Positions 35,156 through 43,922 of a stretch of DNA of 64,000 nucleotides are shown in pieces. The DNA comes from Pseudoneobacillus sp042683745 (GTDB lineage: Bacteria > Bacillota > Bacilli > Bacillales > Cytobacillaceae). Numbering within the stretch: the first letter of the stretch is position 1; every line of letters begins with the position of its first letter. The notes under the pieces were generated by a model. The model saw nothing but the letters and a program-made list of their open reading frames with translations, was not told where the DNA came from and searched no databases. The stretch lies in the NCBI RefSeq assembly GCF_042683745.1, contig NZ_JBHUJX010000036.1, positions 248,001 to 312,000 of the forward strand, written 5' to 3'. The position numbers and the translations under genes are program-made.

Positions 35156-36835
35156 CTAATATCGATAAACTCTTGCTTCATATGGCTGAAGCTTTATTTC
35201 TTTCATTTCACTATTATTTTGAACCGGATAGTTACTAATAAGAAGCTCTGGTGTTTCAATTTCTAAATGTTCCGGCAGTTGGAAAGTAGGTGTACCAGCA
35301 AAAAAGTTTAAAATAACTAGAAGTTTTTCATTACCTAGTGTACGAACATAGGCATAAATTTCTTTGTGATCATCAAGAATCATTTGGTAATCTCCGTATA
35401 CGATGACCTCGTATTGCTTACGTAACTGGATTAGTTTCTTATAATAGTTAAATATGGAGTTCGGATTTTGTAATTGCTGCTCCACGTTAATCTTCGTATA
35501 ATTCTTGTTGACCTCTATCCAAGGTATACCTCTAGTAAAACCTGCTTGTTCACTAGAATCCCATTGCATTGGGGTTCGAGAATTGTCTCTCCCTTTATGA
35601 TGAATACTGTTCATCACTTGCTTTGGATCATGACCTTGTTTTTCCACTTTCTCTCTGTAATAATTAAGGATTTCTACATCACGATAAGACTCAATCGAAT
35701 CAAACGCCACATTGGTCATTCCAATTTCCTCACCTTGATATACATAAGGTGTACCGTTTAACGTATGAATGTAAGTCGCTAATAATTTTGCTGACTCAGC
35801 CCAATAGGTTTGATCGTCTCCAAAACGGGATACAGCCCTTGGTTGATCGTGGTTATTAAAAAACAAAGCATTCCAACCTTTTCCATACAATTCAGTTTGC
35901 CATTTACTCATTATCTTTTTCAAATCGAGTAAACTCCAAGGCTGGACACCCCACTTCCCTTGGGTGCCGCAATCGATAGACGTGTGTTCGAATTGGAAAA
36001 CCATATTGAATTCGTTTCGTTTTTCATCCACATAAAGTAGAGCTTCCTCTGGGCCAACTCCTGATGTTTCACCAACTGTCATAATATCATAATTACTAAG
36101 TACTTCACGGTTCAGCTTTTGCAGTTGTTCATGAACCTTCGGTAAGTTCGAAAACAACGGATAACCCGTATTATATCTTTCATCTTCCGGGTGCGGATCA
36201 TCCGGAAATCCATCTGCTTTTCCAGTATGATTAATCGCATCTACCCGAAATCCATCAATTCCTTTATCTAGCCACCACTTTACCATCTTGTGGATGTCTT
36301 TTACGACTTCGGGATTTTCCCAATTGAGGTCTGGCTGCTTTTTCGAAAACAAGTGTAAATAATATTCATCAGTTGCCTCGTCATACTCCCAAGTAGATCC
36401 ACTAAAAAACGATTCCCAGTTATTTGGAACCTCTCCATTAACAGAAGGACGCCAAATATAATAGTCACGCTTCGCATTCGTTTTGGATGAACGAGATTCA
36501 ATAAACCAAGGGTGTTCATCGGAGGTGTGATTGACAACTAAATCCATGATCAGCTTCATCCCTCTTGCATGGACCTCTTTCAACAGCTGGTCAAAATCCT
36601 CCATCGTACCGAATTCAGCCATAATCTCATAATAGTCACTGATGTCATATCCATTATCATCATTTGGTGATTGATAAATGGGAGAAAGCCAGATGACATC
36701 GATTCCTAAGTCCTTTAAATAATCTAATCTTGAGATGATTCCTGGCAGGTCGCCGACTCCATCTGCATTACTATCCATAAAACTACGTGGATATATTTGA
36801 TAAACAACCGCTTCTTTCCACCAGTTTTTATTCAT
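35156..36835 (-). CDS. malL: GH13 alpha-glucosidase (MalL-type, maltase-like specificity)
   Basis: Cytoplasmic exo-glucosidase, 559 residues. GH13 regions are all present: DLVVNHTS, GFRVDAINH with nucleophile Asp199, VGET with acid/base Glu256, and NNHDQPR with the transition-state Asp. In GH13_31 enzymes the residue after the nucleophile tracks with linkage: Val in oligo-1,6-glucosidases, Ala or Thr in alpha-1,4-glucosidases. Here it is Ala200, so maltose-type alpha-1,4 substrates are predicted rather than isomaltose. The ATG at 36835 with AAAGGAGAG is preferred to the longer frame. Last gene of the malE-malF-malG-malL operon; it should hydrolyse what the transporter imports. Confidence 0.93.
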   Translation of the reverse strand: MNKNWWKEAVVYQIYPRSFMDSNADGVGDLPGIISRLDYLKDLGIDVIWLSPIYQSPNDDNGYDISDYYEIMAEFGTMEDFDQLLKEVHARGMKLIMDLVVNHTSDEHPWFIESRSSKTNAKRDYYIWRPSVNGEVPNNWESFFSGSTWEYDEATDEYYLHLFSKKQPDLNWENPEVVKDIHKMVKWWLDKGIDGFRVDAINHTGKADGFPDDPHPEDERYNTGYPLFSNLPKVHEQLQKLNREVLSNYDIMTVGETSGVGPEEALLYVDEKRNEFNMVFQFEHTSIDCGTQGKWGVQPWSLLDLKKIMSKWQTELYGKGWNALFFNNHDQPRAVSRFGDDQTYWAESAKLLATYIHTLNGTPYVYQGEEIGMTNVAFDSIESYRDVEILNYYREKVEKQGHDPKQVMNSIHHKGRDNSRTPMQWDSSEQAGFTRGIPWIEVNKNYTKINVEQQLQNPNSIFNYYKKLIQLRKQYEVIVYGDYQMILDDHKEIYAYVRTLGNEKLLVILNFFAGTPTFQLPEHLEIETPELLISNYPVQNNSEMKEIKLQPYEARVYRY

Positions 36836-36865
36836 AAAAACTCTCCTTTGCATCTTTCGTCAACA

Positions 36866-37702
36866 TTATTTAATGGATCCCTGCATCACACCATTAATGA
36901 TGGATCGCTGACCAATCATATACATGATTAAGATCGGAATGATGGTTAATAGAATCGCAGGAATCAGTAGCTCCCAGTTGTTCATATATGTACCGTTGAA
37001 AACTTTCATCATGACCGGCATCGTATACACACTTTCGTTATTCAATACTAAAGAAGGAAGTAAATAATCATTCCAGATCCAAAGTACATTTAGAATGGCT
37101 ACTGTAACTGTAATGGGTTTGAGCATAGGAAAAACGATGATAAAAAATGTTTGGAGTGTATTACATCCATCAATTCTTGCTGCCTCTTCAATTTCAACTG
37201 GAATGGATTTAATAAAACCGTGAAAAATAAAAATAGATAGTGCACTTCCGAAGCCTATATAAAAGAAGATTAATAATGGAATTGGCATCGCATCAATCCA
37301 ACGTAGCTTAGCACCATAAATATAAATAAGCGGAATCATCAATGTTTGAAATGGAATAACCATGGAAGCTACTAATATCGTGAAAAATATTTTGTTATAC
37401 TTCGAGGGTTTCCTAACCATTTGATAAGCAGCCATTGCAGAGAAGAGTACGATAAATAAAGTACTTATCGTTGTAATAAGAAAGGTATTTTTAAACGTGA
37501 CTAAAAAATTCATTTTCTCCATTGCAGCAATAAATTGATCAAAACTCCAGCTAGTAGGTAGAGAAAATGGATTCGTTAAAATCTCTCCATTATCTTTAAA
37601 AGAGTTGAAAATAAGTAAGATAAAGGGAAAGATAAAACTAACGAATGCAATGATGGAAATTAAATAAATAATTGTAGATGTCGCCATTCTTCTTAGCTTC
37701 AT
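36866..37702 (-). CDS. Carbohydrate ABC transporter permease (MalG-like)
   Basis: Second membrane subunit of a CUT1 sugar importer, 278 residues and six transmembrane helices. The EAA loop EEAARIDGCNTLQTFFIIVFPMLKP, which contacts the ATPase, is clear (~170-195). Its start overlaps the last base of the malF stop (TAATG) with GGAGG in the end of malF, so the two permeases are translationally coupled. No ATPase gene lies in the operon; a shared MsmX-type ATPase encoded elsewhere is expected, as in other Bacillus sugar importers. Confidence 0.92.
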   Translation of the reverse strand: MKLRRMATSTIIYLISIIAFVSFIFPFILLIFNSFKDNGEILTNPFSLPTSWSFDQFIAAMEKMNFLVTFKNTFLITTISTLFIVLFSAMAAYQMVRKPSKYNKIFFTILVASMVIPFQTLMIPLIYIYGAKLRWIDAMPIPLLIFFYIGFGSALSIFIFHGFIKSIPVEIEEAARIDGCNTLQTFFIIVFPMLKPITVTVAILNVLWIWNDYLLPSLVLNNESVYTMPVMMKVFNGTYMNNWELLIPAILLTIIPILIMYMIGQRSIINGVMQGSIK

Positions 37703-38586
37703 TACGCTTCAACCTCCATTTTCTTACTTGAATACACTTGAAATCCAGTAACAATAGCAACAATGACAAAGAGAATGATCCCCTCTGCTTGACCTGTTCC
37801 GTAATTCGCTTCAACAAAGGCTTTATTAACGACATGCATGGACACCATTTCTGTGCTGCCGAAAGGTCCGCCTTTCGTTAACGAGAAATTTAAATCATAC
37901 ACCATAAAAGCATTTTTTAATGATAAGAAGATAGTAACTACAAAAGAAGGAATCATTAATGGAATCGTTACATTAATGAGTCTTCTAAACGGACCTGCCC
38001 CATCAATCCGAGCGGCTTCCATAAGATCTTTCGGTATACTCACTAATCCAGCAATAAAGATAATCATCATATAGCCCGAAGTTTGCCAAATTGTCACGAG
38101 AACAAGCGACCAAAAGGCCATCTTCGGATCCCCTAACCAACCTAACTCCAACCATTCAATTCCGAGCTTTTCACCGATTGAAGGTAATGATTGTACAAAA
38201 ATAAACTGCCATATATATCCAAGAACTAATCCACCTATTAAATTGGGGGTAAAATAAGCTGTTCTCATTGAATTTTGAATCCGTATGCCTGAGGTCACTA
38301 GGTAAGCCAACCCAAATCCTACTAAGTTTACAAAAAATACAGTTGCCACTACAAACCTAAGCGTTAACCAAAGAGATTCCCAAAACTTTGTATCCTTTAC
38401 CGCATTCATATAGTTTTCTAGTCCTGAAAACACCATTGGATCAACAGGAGTATTCATTCTATTCAGCGTTATATAAACACCATAAATAAATGGAATCAAA
38501 ACAGTTATCGTAAAAAAAACGGTAGTAGGACCAAGGAATAACAATGAATTCCCCATATTAGCAAAAAATCTTTTCCGTTGCGTCAT
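37702..38586 (-). CDS. Carbohydrate ABC transporter permease (MalF-like)
   Basis: First membrane subunit of the importer, 294 residues with six predicted helices and the EAA loop MEAARIDGAGPFRRLINVTIPLMIP (~190-215). The ATG at 38586 is chosen because AGGATGTGA is well spaced; a GTG three codons earlier is too close to it. Separated from malE by a strong hairpin that should lower its expression relative to the binding protein. Confidence 0.92.
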   Translation of the reverse strand: MTQRKRFFANMGNSLLFLGPTTVFFTITVLIPFIYGVYITLNRMNTPVDPMVFSGLENYMNAVKDTKFWESLWLTLRFVVATVFFVNLVGFGLAYLVTSGIRIQNSMRTAYFTPNLIGGLVLGYIWQFIFVQSLPSIGEKLGIEWLELGWLGDPKMAFWSLVLVTIWQTSGYMMIIFIAGLVSIPKDLMEAARIDGAGPFRRLINVTIPLMIPSFVVTIFLSLKNAFMVYDLNFSLTKGGPFGSTEMVSMHVVNKAFVEANYGTGQAEGIILFVIVAIVTGFQVYSSKKMEVEA

Positions 38587-38617
38587 TTGCTTCACATCCT
38601 ATTCTAAAATGAAAACA

Positions 38618-38647
38618 AGTGGGCGAGAGATGAACCACTCGCCCACT
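38618..38647 (-). terminator. Hairpin between malE and malF (partial terminator)
   Basis: Perfect 10-bp arms AGTGGGCGAG and CTCGCCCACT; on the reverse strand a TGTTTTCATTTT tail follows. In binding-protein operons such a structure lets malE mRNA accumulate while some transcription continues into the permease genes. Confidence 0.75.
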
Positions 38648-38677
38648 TTTTGTGGTTTTACTAGTAATACTGACGTA

Positions 38678-40006
38678 CTACTTTTGATTTTTAAAGTAAT
38701 TCTCGATATACTTTGCCAAATCTTCTTTACTTTGTCCTTTTGCGATATACTTTTGAACTTCAGGACCGATAGTTGTAGGCCAATCTGCAGCATTGATATA
38801 GTTTGTAGCAAACGGCATTGTTCGATCGTTTGCAATCGCATCAGCAATGGACACACCAAGTGGGTTCGTTACTGTGTTTGGATTATTTTTGAAAGCAGAA
38901 ATAACTTGTGCTTTATTCACAACGAAATCTTGACCTGCTTCGTCGTATACTAACCAATCAAGGAATTTCTTAGCAGCCTCTTGCTCAGCCTCTGAGGCTT
39001 TTTTATTAATAACCAGTACTTGTGTAGGACCAACTGCAATTTTGTTGTTTAATGGGTTATTTGAATCATTGTCTACGGCAATAGGCATAAATCCAAAGTT
39101 ATCACCAGCAACCGCTTTTAATGAATCATAAGCCCAGTTTCCATTAAATAGAATAGCAGATTCGCCTTTACCAACTGCTAAATGTGCAGCATCATAGTAC
39201 TGACCAATTGGACGTTTACCAAATTCGTTATATTTCTCAGATGTTAACAATTCTAATGTGCTATAGTAACCATTCCACGTTGCATTTTCTTTAAGGTTAA
39301 CAGAACCAGCTTTTAATTGATCTACTAGAGTACTAGGATCTTCCTCTTGATTTAAGAATAATGAGCTGTAGTGATTTCCAACAGACCAAGCTTCTGTTTG
39401 ATAGGCAACAGGAGATTTAACACCAGATGCCTTCACTTTATCTAATAGTTCTTTTAACTTGTCTTGTGTATTGATAGAGAATGGATCAAACGTACCACCA
39501 ACAGCATTATCTAGAACTTTTTGGTTATATACTAGCCCCATTCCCTCTACAGCAAACGGAAAGCCAACGACTTGACCGTCAGAGTTTTTAAGTGCAGAGC
39601 TTGTTTCAGCTATCCATTTCTCATTGGATATATCTGTTCCGACATCTTTGTATTTATTCAAAGCAGCATATGGGTCAAACATAGCCAATGTAACGACTTT
39701 TCCTGAAGCAGTCAGTTTATCATACACATTTAATGTATCCCCAACTGCAGCAGAATTTACCTCTACTTTAATATCTGTGTTCGTATCCATAAATTTCTGT
39801 GCTGCTTCTTTGAACTGAGCATCAATTTCACCTTTAGCATTTGTAACAATAATTGTTACAGGCGAATCTGAATTCTTTGAATCCTTGTTTTTTGAATCTG
39901 ATGAACTTTCCTTTGAGCCTCCTGTACATGCTGCCAATGATAAAGCTAAGGCACCTGTAACACCAAGCATTGTTGTCCTTTTAAGCGCTTTCATAAACTT
40001 GCTCAT
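38678..40006 (-). CDS. Sugar-binding lipoprotein of ABC transporter (MalE-like)
   Basis: Extracellular solute-binding protein of family 1, 442 residues. The lipoprotein signal peptide has the lipobox LSLAAC (Cys27), followed by a Ser/Asp/Lys-rich linker (~28-50). The mature part shows the family patterns FPFAVEGMGLVYN and GKGESAILFNGNWAYD. The ATG at 40006 is preceded by AAAGGGGGAT. First gene of the operon. The neighbouring alpha-glucosidase suggests maltose, maltodextrin or another alpha-glucoside as ligand. A CcpA-type cre lies inside the first codons and a consensus-like promoter lies upstream. Confidence 0.93.
   Translation of the reverse strand: MSKFMKALKRTTMLGVTGALALSLAACTGGSKESSSDSKNKDSKNSDSPVTIIVTNAKGEIDAQFKEAAQKFMDTNTDIKVEVNSAAVGDTLNVYDKLTASGKVVTLAMFDPYAALNKYKDVGTDISNEKWIAETSSALKNSDGQVVGFPFAVEGMGLVYNQKVLDNAVGGTFDPFSINTQDKLKELLDKVKASGVKSPVAYQTEAWSVGNHYSSLFLNQEEDPSTLVDQLKAGSVNLKENATWNGYYSTLELLTSEKYNEFGKRPIGQYYDAAHLAVGKGESAILFNGNWAYDSLKAVAGDNFGFMPIAVDNDSNNPLNNKIAVGPTQVLVINKKASEAEQEAAKKFLDWLVYDEAGQDFVVNKAQVISAFKNNPNTVTNPLGVSIADAIANDRTMPFATNYINAADWPTTIGPEVQKYIAKGQSKEDLAKYIENYFKNQK
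39980..39993 (-). promoter_or_regulatory. cre-like site inside the 5' end of malE
   Basis: Reverse strand TGAAAGCGCTTAAA matches TGWAANCGNTNWCA at 13 of 14 positions. It covers codons 5-9 of malE, about 75 bp downstream of the predicted transcription start, a position typical for CcpA roadblock repression by glucose. Confidence 0.7.
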
Positions 40007-40071
40007 TTAGTCATCCCCCTTTAATCCAAGAACTTTATTTCTTTTTAGGAAATTTTATTGCCTGTACGCCG

Positions 40072-40100
40072 ATTATATGACATTATATTTCCTAGGTCAA
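40072..40100 (-). promoter_or_regulatory. malE operon promoter
   Basis: On the reverse strand TTGACC (40100-40095), a 17-bp spacer and TATAAT (40077-40072), about 65 bases before the malE start. Presumed target of the divergent LacI-family regulator; no clear operator palindrome was identified. Confidence 0.8.
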
Positions 40101-40213
40101 CGAAATATTTCTATTTTTTGCCTACATTAGAAAAACCATAAACACGATCATTTATTTACAACTAATAAATACTTCTTTACACTTAAATTATCTTAAAAAA
40201 GGTTGTGATCGGA

Positions 40214-41221
40214 TTGAAAATCACGTTAAAGGAGATTGCTAAACTCGCAGATGTCTCAACTTCAACTGTCTCCAGGGTAATCAATAACAGTAAACCTGTT
40301 AATGATGATATTCGTAAACGTGTATTGAATGTTTTAAAAGAAACGAATTATCTTCCTTTCGTTGCTCAAAGCCTAACTCTTCAACAGGATCAACTTTTAA
40401 TAGGCGTCATTTGCCCTCAATATAGTAATACTGTTCTTGATGATTTAATTGCAGGAATAAATAAAGTCTGCAAATTATATGGATATGACACGGTCATTGG
40501 ATTAACAGATGGAACGATCGAAAACGAACTTTATTATATTGATTTATTTAGTAATAAATTATCTGTTCAGGGTATGATTTTTATGGGGCAGGAATGGGAG
40601 GAAAAGCACTTAGAACTTATTAAAAAAAATCTAACGCCTGTCGTCCTAGCTGGCCAAATTTCTCCTTTTCCCTCCATTCCATCCGTTCATGTTGATAACA
40701 TTACTGCTTCTTACGAGGCTGTTACCTACCTCTTACAAAATGGCCATCAAAAGATTGCAATGATTCGTGCAACAAACGGACCCACGATTAGGGAAGATCG
40801 ATTTCAAGGATACAAGAAGGCATTGAACGATTCTGGAATTTCCGTTCAAGATAAATGGGTGGTTAATAGTGATTTAACGGTAGAAGGAGGCAGTCAAGCT
40901 ATGGCAACCCTCCTAGCACATGAGCAAACACCAACTGCAGTTTTTTGCTCCACTGACTCCATTGCTATTGGAGCTATTACTTATCTAATGGATCATGGAT
41001 ACCGCGTTCCTGAGGATATCTCTGTTTTTGGATTTGATGGACTTGAACTTTCAAAATTGATACGTCCAAGTTTGTCTACCATTGAATACTCTGCAGTTGA
41101 AATCGGAATGACAGCTACAAGAAATTTAATAAAACTTTGCAAAAATGAACAGGAACAAGTAACTCATCATATCAATGTCATGCACCATCTTGTCGTTCGC
41201 GAAAGTACTAGGTCTTTATAA
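40214..41221 (+). CDS. LacI-family transcriptional regulator
   Basis: A 335-residue regulator with the LacI helix-turn-helix at the very N-terminus (LKEIAKLADVSTSTVSRVINNSKPV) and a periplasmic-binding-protein-like sugar domain (~60-330, with the typical TAVFCSTDSIAIGA and ISVFGFDG blocks). It is divergent from the malE operon and presumably represses it in the absence of an alpha-glucoside. The TTG at 40214 is preferred: AAAGG is 11 bases upstream, whereas the in-frame GTG at 40205 is almost on top of it. Confidence 0.92.
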   Translation: MKITLKEIAKLADVSTSTVSRVINNSKPVNDDIRKRVLNVLKETNYLPFVAQSLTLQQDQLLIGVICPQYSNTVLDDLIAGINKVCKLYGYDTVIGLTDGTIENELYYIDLFSNKLSVQGMIFMGQEWEEKHLELIKKNLTPVVLAGQISPFPSIPSVHVDNITASYEAVTYLLQNGHQKIAMIRATNGPTIREDRFQGYKKALNDSGISVQDKWVVNSDLTVEGGSQAMATLLAHEQTPTAVFCSTDSIAIGAITYLMDHGYRVPEDISVFGFDGLELSKLIRPSLSTIEYSAVEIGMTATRNLIKLCKNEQEQVTHHINVMHHLVVRESTRSL

Positions 41222-41276
41222 TTTTAGAAGGATCCAGCAAATAACGGGTCCGTCCATTTATTTCAAAAAATGTGCT

Positions 41277-41310
41277 GTAGGGTGGTGAAAATTACCACCC
41301 TACTTATTAT
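41277..41310 (+). terminator. Terminator after the LacI-family gene
   Basis: Perfect 10-bp arms GTAGGGTGGT (41277-41286) and ACCACCCTAC (41294-41303), then a T-rich stretch. Confidence 0.85.
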
Positions 41311-41464
41311 TTTCTCAAATAATTTCTCTAATAATCTACCATCAAAATTTTCGACTACTTGTATTATTTTAGTAGTTTCAACCTTTCCCATGCCCCAAAA
41401 ATTTTAGATTATTTTATCAAAATACGGGTAAATTACCAGAAAAGGTATGGAAGGTTGTGTTGAA

Positions 41465-43711
41465 TTGGTGAAAAGATTTGGTTGGATTTTTATGACATTA
41501 TTGCTTTTGCTTGTTGCCAGTTGCAATACTACAGACAACTCCGAGAAAAATAAGACGACCTCGGAGGAAAACAAGGGCGAGGACAGCACGAAGGAATCTG
41601 AAGAAAAGGGTCCGAAAACTGGGTTGACCGACACTAACTATCGTTCCTTTCAACATATGGATTACAAAGGTAAGATTGCACCAAAGTTCGCCTCCGATGA
41701 ACTAACCAAACCCCCTGCTGGGGATTGGATAACTCATGGAGGAGATATTCACAATAACAGATATTCTCCTCTTGATCAGATCAGTACTTCAAACGTAAAG
41801 AATTTAAAAGTAGAATGGGTCACAAGTTTGGGTTCAGGTTTAGAATTTAAATATTCCGGTGAGGCGACCCCACTTGTCTATGATGGTGTGATGTTCACAA
41901 TTACGGGGGCACACCAAGTCCAAGCTCTCGATGCTAAAACGGGGAAAATGATTTGGGAATATCGACCAGAGCTTGCGGATGGGCTGAACACTGTATGCTG
42001 CGGATGGACAAGTCGTGGTGTTGCATTAGGAGATGGAAAGGTCTTTGTCGGATTATTGGATGCAAGACTAGTTGCTTTAGATCAAAAGACTGGGAAAGTA
42101 CTTTGGGAAACTAGAGTAGAAGATTGGGAAAAAGGATATACCATTACAAGCGCGCCCCTCTATTATGACGGAAAAGTCTATACCGGAATTGCTGGTGGTG
42201 AATATGGAATTAGAGGGTTTGTAGCTGCTTACGATTCAGATTTAGGAAGAGAAATTTGGAGGACGTATACGCTGCCTGAACCAGGAGAAAAAGGAAATGA
42301 AACATGGCCGAAGGATAGCAAGAACTGGTTAACAGGCGGAGCACCGGTTTGGCAGACACCAGCGATTGATCCAAAATTAGGACTGATTTATTTTTCAACC
42401 GGAAATACCGCACCTGACCTAGATGGCAGCAAAAGGGCCGGTGATAATTTATACGCCGATTCGATTTTAGCCTTAGATGCTAATACAGGAAAATACAAAT
42501 GGCATTTCCAAGAAGTACATCATGATATTTGGGATATGGACCCTTCAAACCCCGTTGTTCTCTTTGATGTAAAAATGGGAGGTCAAATGAGGAAGGGAAT
42601 TGCTCAGGCTGGAAAAACAGGGTGGCTTTACATTTTGGACCGGACAAATGGGAAACCGCTTATTGGAATTGAGGAAAAACCTGTTCCACAAAACGCAAAC
42701 CAAAAAACCTCCCCTACCCAGCCAATTCCTATAGGGGATGCCTTTGTACCACAGGCGGTCACAGAGGAAGATGTGAAGCGTGACTTACCAAAGGATTTTA
42801 AGGGTGAGATTGGTAGTATTTTTACTCCATTTTGGGATAAACCAGTGACTCTCAAACCATCGCCTCAAGGAGGAGCAAACTGGCCGCCATCTGCCTATAA
42901 TCCAAACACTGAGTATTTTTACGTATTGGGTAATGATAATTACTTTGCCTATGCCCATTATGGGGAAGAAGAAAAAGACCGTTTCGAAGAGGGCAAAGAG
43001 TATATCGGAAGTGTCTGGCAGCCAGTAGAAAAGTCCCCAAGCCGTGGAACCGTAACTGCGCTAGATATTAAAACGAATAAAATCGTTTGGCAAAAGAATT
43101 GGGATGCCATTGCCTATAGCGGCCTTTTGACGACAAAAGGAAACCTCGTATTTACCGGGCATAATGACGGACGAATTATTGCATATGATGCATCCAATGG
43201 TGATCAATTATGGGAGTTTAAAATGGATGCAGGTGCAAATGCTCCTCCAATCACCTATACAGTTAACGGAAAGCAGTATATCTCCATTTTTGCAGCCGGA
43301 AATACACTTGCAGGAACAAAACATGGAGATAAAATTTATACCTTCTCATTGGAGGGTAAATATGGATCTGTACAGGACATTCCTAAGGATAAAATCAATA
43401 TATCGCCAGTAAAAAATGAGGTAGCTACAACTGAAAAGCAGAAAACAGCGAATAAGAATAAAACAGAAGAAGAAGGAACAAACGCACTTGCCGAGGAAAA
43501 AGTCTATAAAAATAATTGTTTAGCCTGCCATGGTGCTGGTGGCGGAGGCGGACATAACGGTCCAAATTTACAAAATACAAAAATGGACCGAGATGCCGTC
43601 ATCAAACAGGTGAAAAATGGAGGAGGTCAAATGCCTTCCTTTAAAGATACATTGAGTGAAAAAGAGATAGAAGCAGTTGCCGACTATGTAAAAAGCCTTG
43701 GTGGTGAATAA
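41465..43711 (+). CDS. PQQ-type quinohemoprotein dehydrogenase with C-terminal cytochrome c
   Basis: Membrane-attached lipoprotein dehydrogenase, ~748 residues. A lipoprotein signal ends at LVASC. Then comes an eight-bladed PQQ propeller: WITHGGDIHNNRYSPL, tryptophan-docking repeats (LDAKTGKMIWEY, LDQKTGKVLWET), the vicinal Cys-Cys pair (CCGW) typical of quinoprotein alcohol dehydrogenases, and HDIWDMDPSNP with the catalytic-type Asp. A Lys/Glu-rich linker leads to a cytochrome c domain with CLACH (43517-43531) and a QMPSF Met ligand, so electrons can pass from PQQ to heme. ATG at 41447 is only one base from AAAGG; TTG at 41465, ten bases after GGAAGG, is favoured (GTG 41468 also possible). 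Alcohol or sugar substrate unknown. No PQQ synthesis genes here. Confidence 0.88.
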   Translation: MVKRFGWIFMTLLLLLVASCNTTDNSEKNKTTSEENKGEDSTKESEEKGPKTGLTDTNYRSFQHMDYKGKIAPKFASDELTKPPAGDWITHGGDIHNNRYSPLDQISTSNVKNLKVEWVTSLGSGLEFKYSGEATPLVYDGVMFTITGAHQVQALDAKTGKMIWEYRPELADGLNTVCCGWTSRGVALGDGKVFVGLLDARLVALDQKTGKVLWETRVEDWEKGYTITSAPLYYDGKVYTGIAGGEYGIRGFVAAYDSDLGREIWRTYTLPEPGEKGNETWPKDSKNWLTGGAPVWQTPAIDPKLGLIYFSTGNTAPDLDGSKRAGDNLYADSILALDANTGKYKWHFQEVHHDIWDMDPSNPVVLFDVKMGGQMRKGIAQAGKTGWLYILDRTNGKPLIGIEEKPVPQNANQKTSPTQPIPIGDAFVPQAVTEEDVKRDLPKDFKGEIGSIFTPFWDKPVTLKPSPQGGANWPPSAYNPNTEYFYVLGNDNYFAYAHYGEEEKDRFEEGKEYIGSVWQPVEKSPSRGTVTALDIKTNKIVWQKNWDAIAYSGLLTTKGNLVFTGHNDGRIIAYDASNGDQLWEFKMDAGANAPPITYTVNGKQYISIFAAGNTLAGTKHGDKIYTFSLEGKYGSVQDIPKDKINISPVKNEVATTEKQKTANKNKTEEEGTNALAEEKVYKNNCLACHGAGGGGGHNGPNLQNTKMDRDAVIKQVKNGGGQMPSFKDTLSEKEIEAVADYVKSLGGE

Positions 43712-43716
43712 TATTA

Positions 43717-43865
43717 GAAAAGCCAAGCGCCTTGATCAGCCCCGACAAGCAAATGCTTCGACACCCGGAAAGTCGTTCTTTGACTTTTTGGGTGTCGAAC
43801 ATTTGACCTCGAGGGGCTAGGCGCTGGAGCTAGACAATTTTCAAAGTCCAAAAATGTTATACTTA
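43717..43865 (+). repeat. Structured modular repeat, family 1, copy 3 (shortest)
   Basis: Begins five bases after the quinoprotein stop and ends ~10 bases before a terminator. Same ends and core as copies 1 and 2, but without the ~60-bp right-hand module. Its centre is a perfect stem, TTCGACACCC against GGGTGTCGAA, enclosing a second stem AAAGTC-GTTCTT-TGACTT. Confidence 0.85.
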
Positions 43866-43875
43866 ATTCAAAAAA

Positions 43876-43912
43876 GGTAATCGCTCCGTTTAGTGAACGA
43901 TACCTTTTTACT
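43876..43912. terminator. Imperfect bidirectional terminator between the two quinoprotein genes
   Basis: AAAAGGTAATCG pairs with CGATACCTTTTT with a small bulge; A- and T-runs on both sides, between convergent genes. Confidence 0.65.
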
Positions 43913-43922
43913 TTATCAATTT

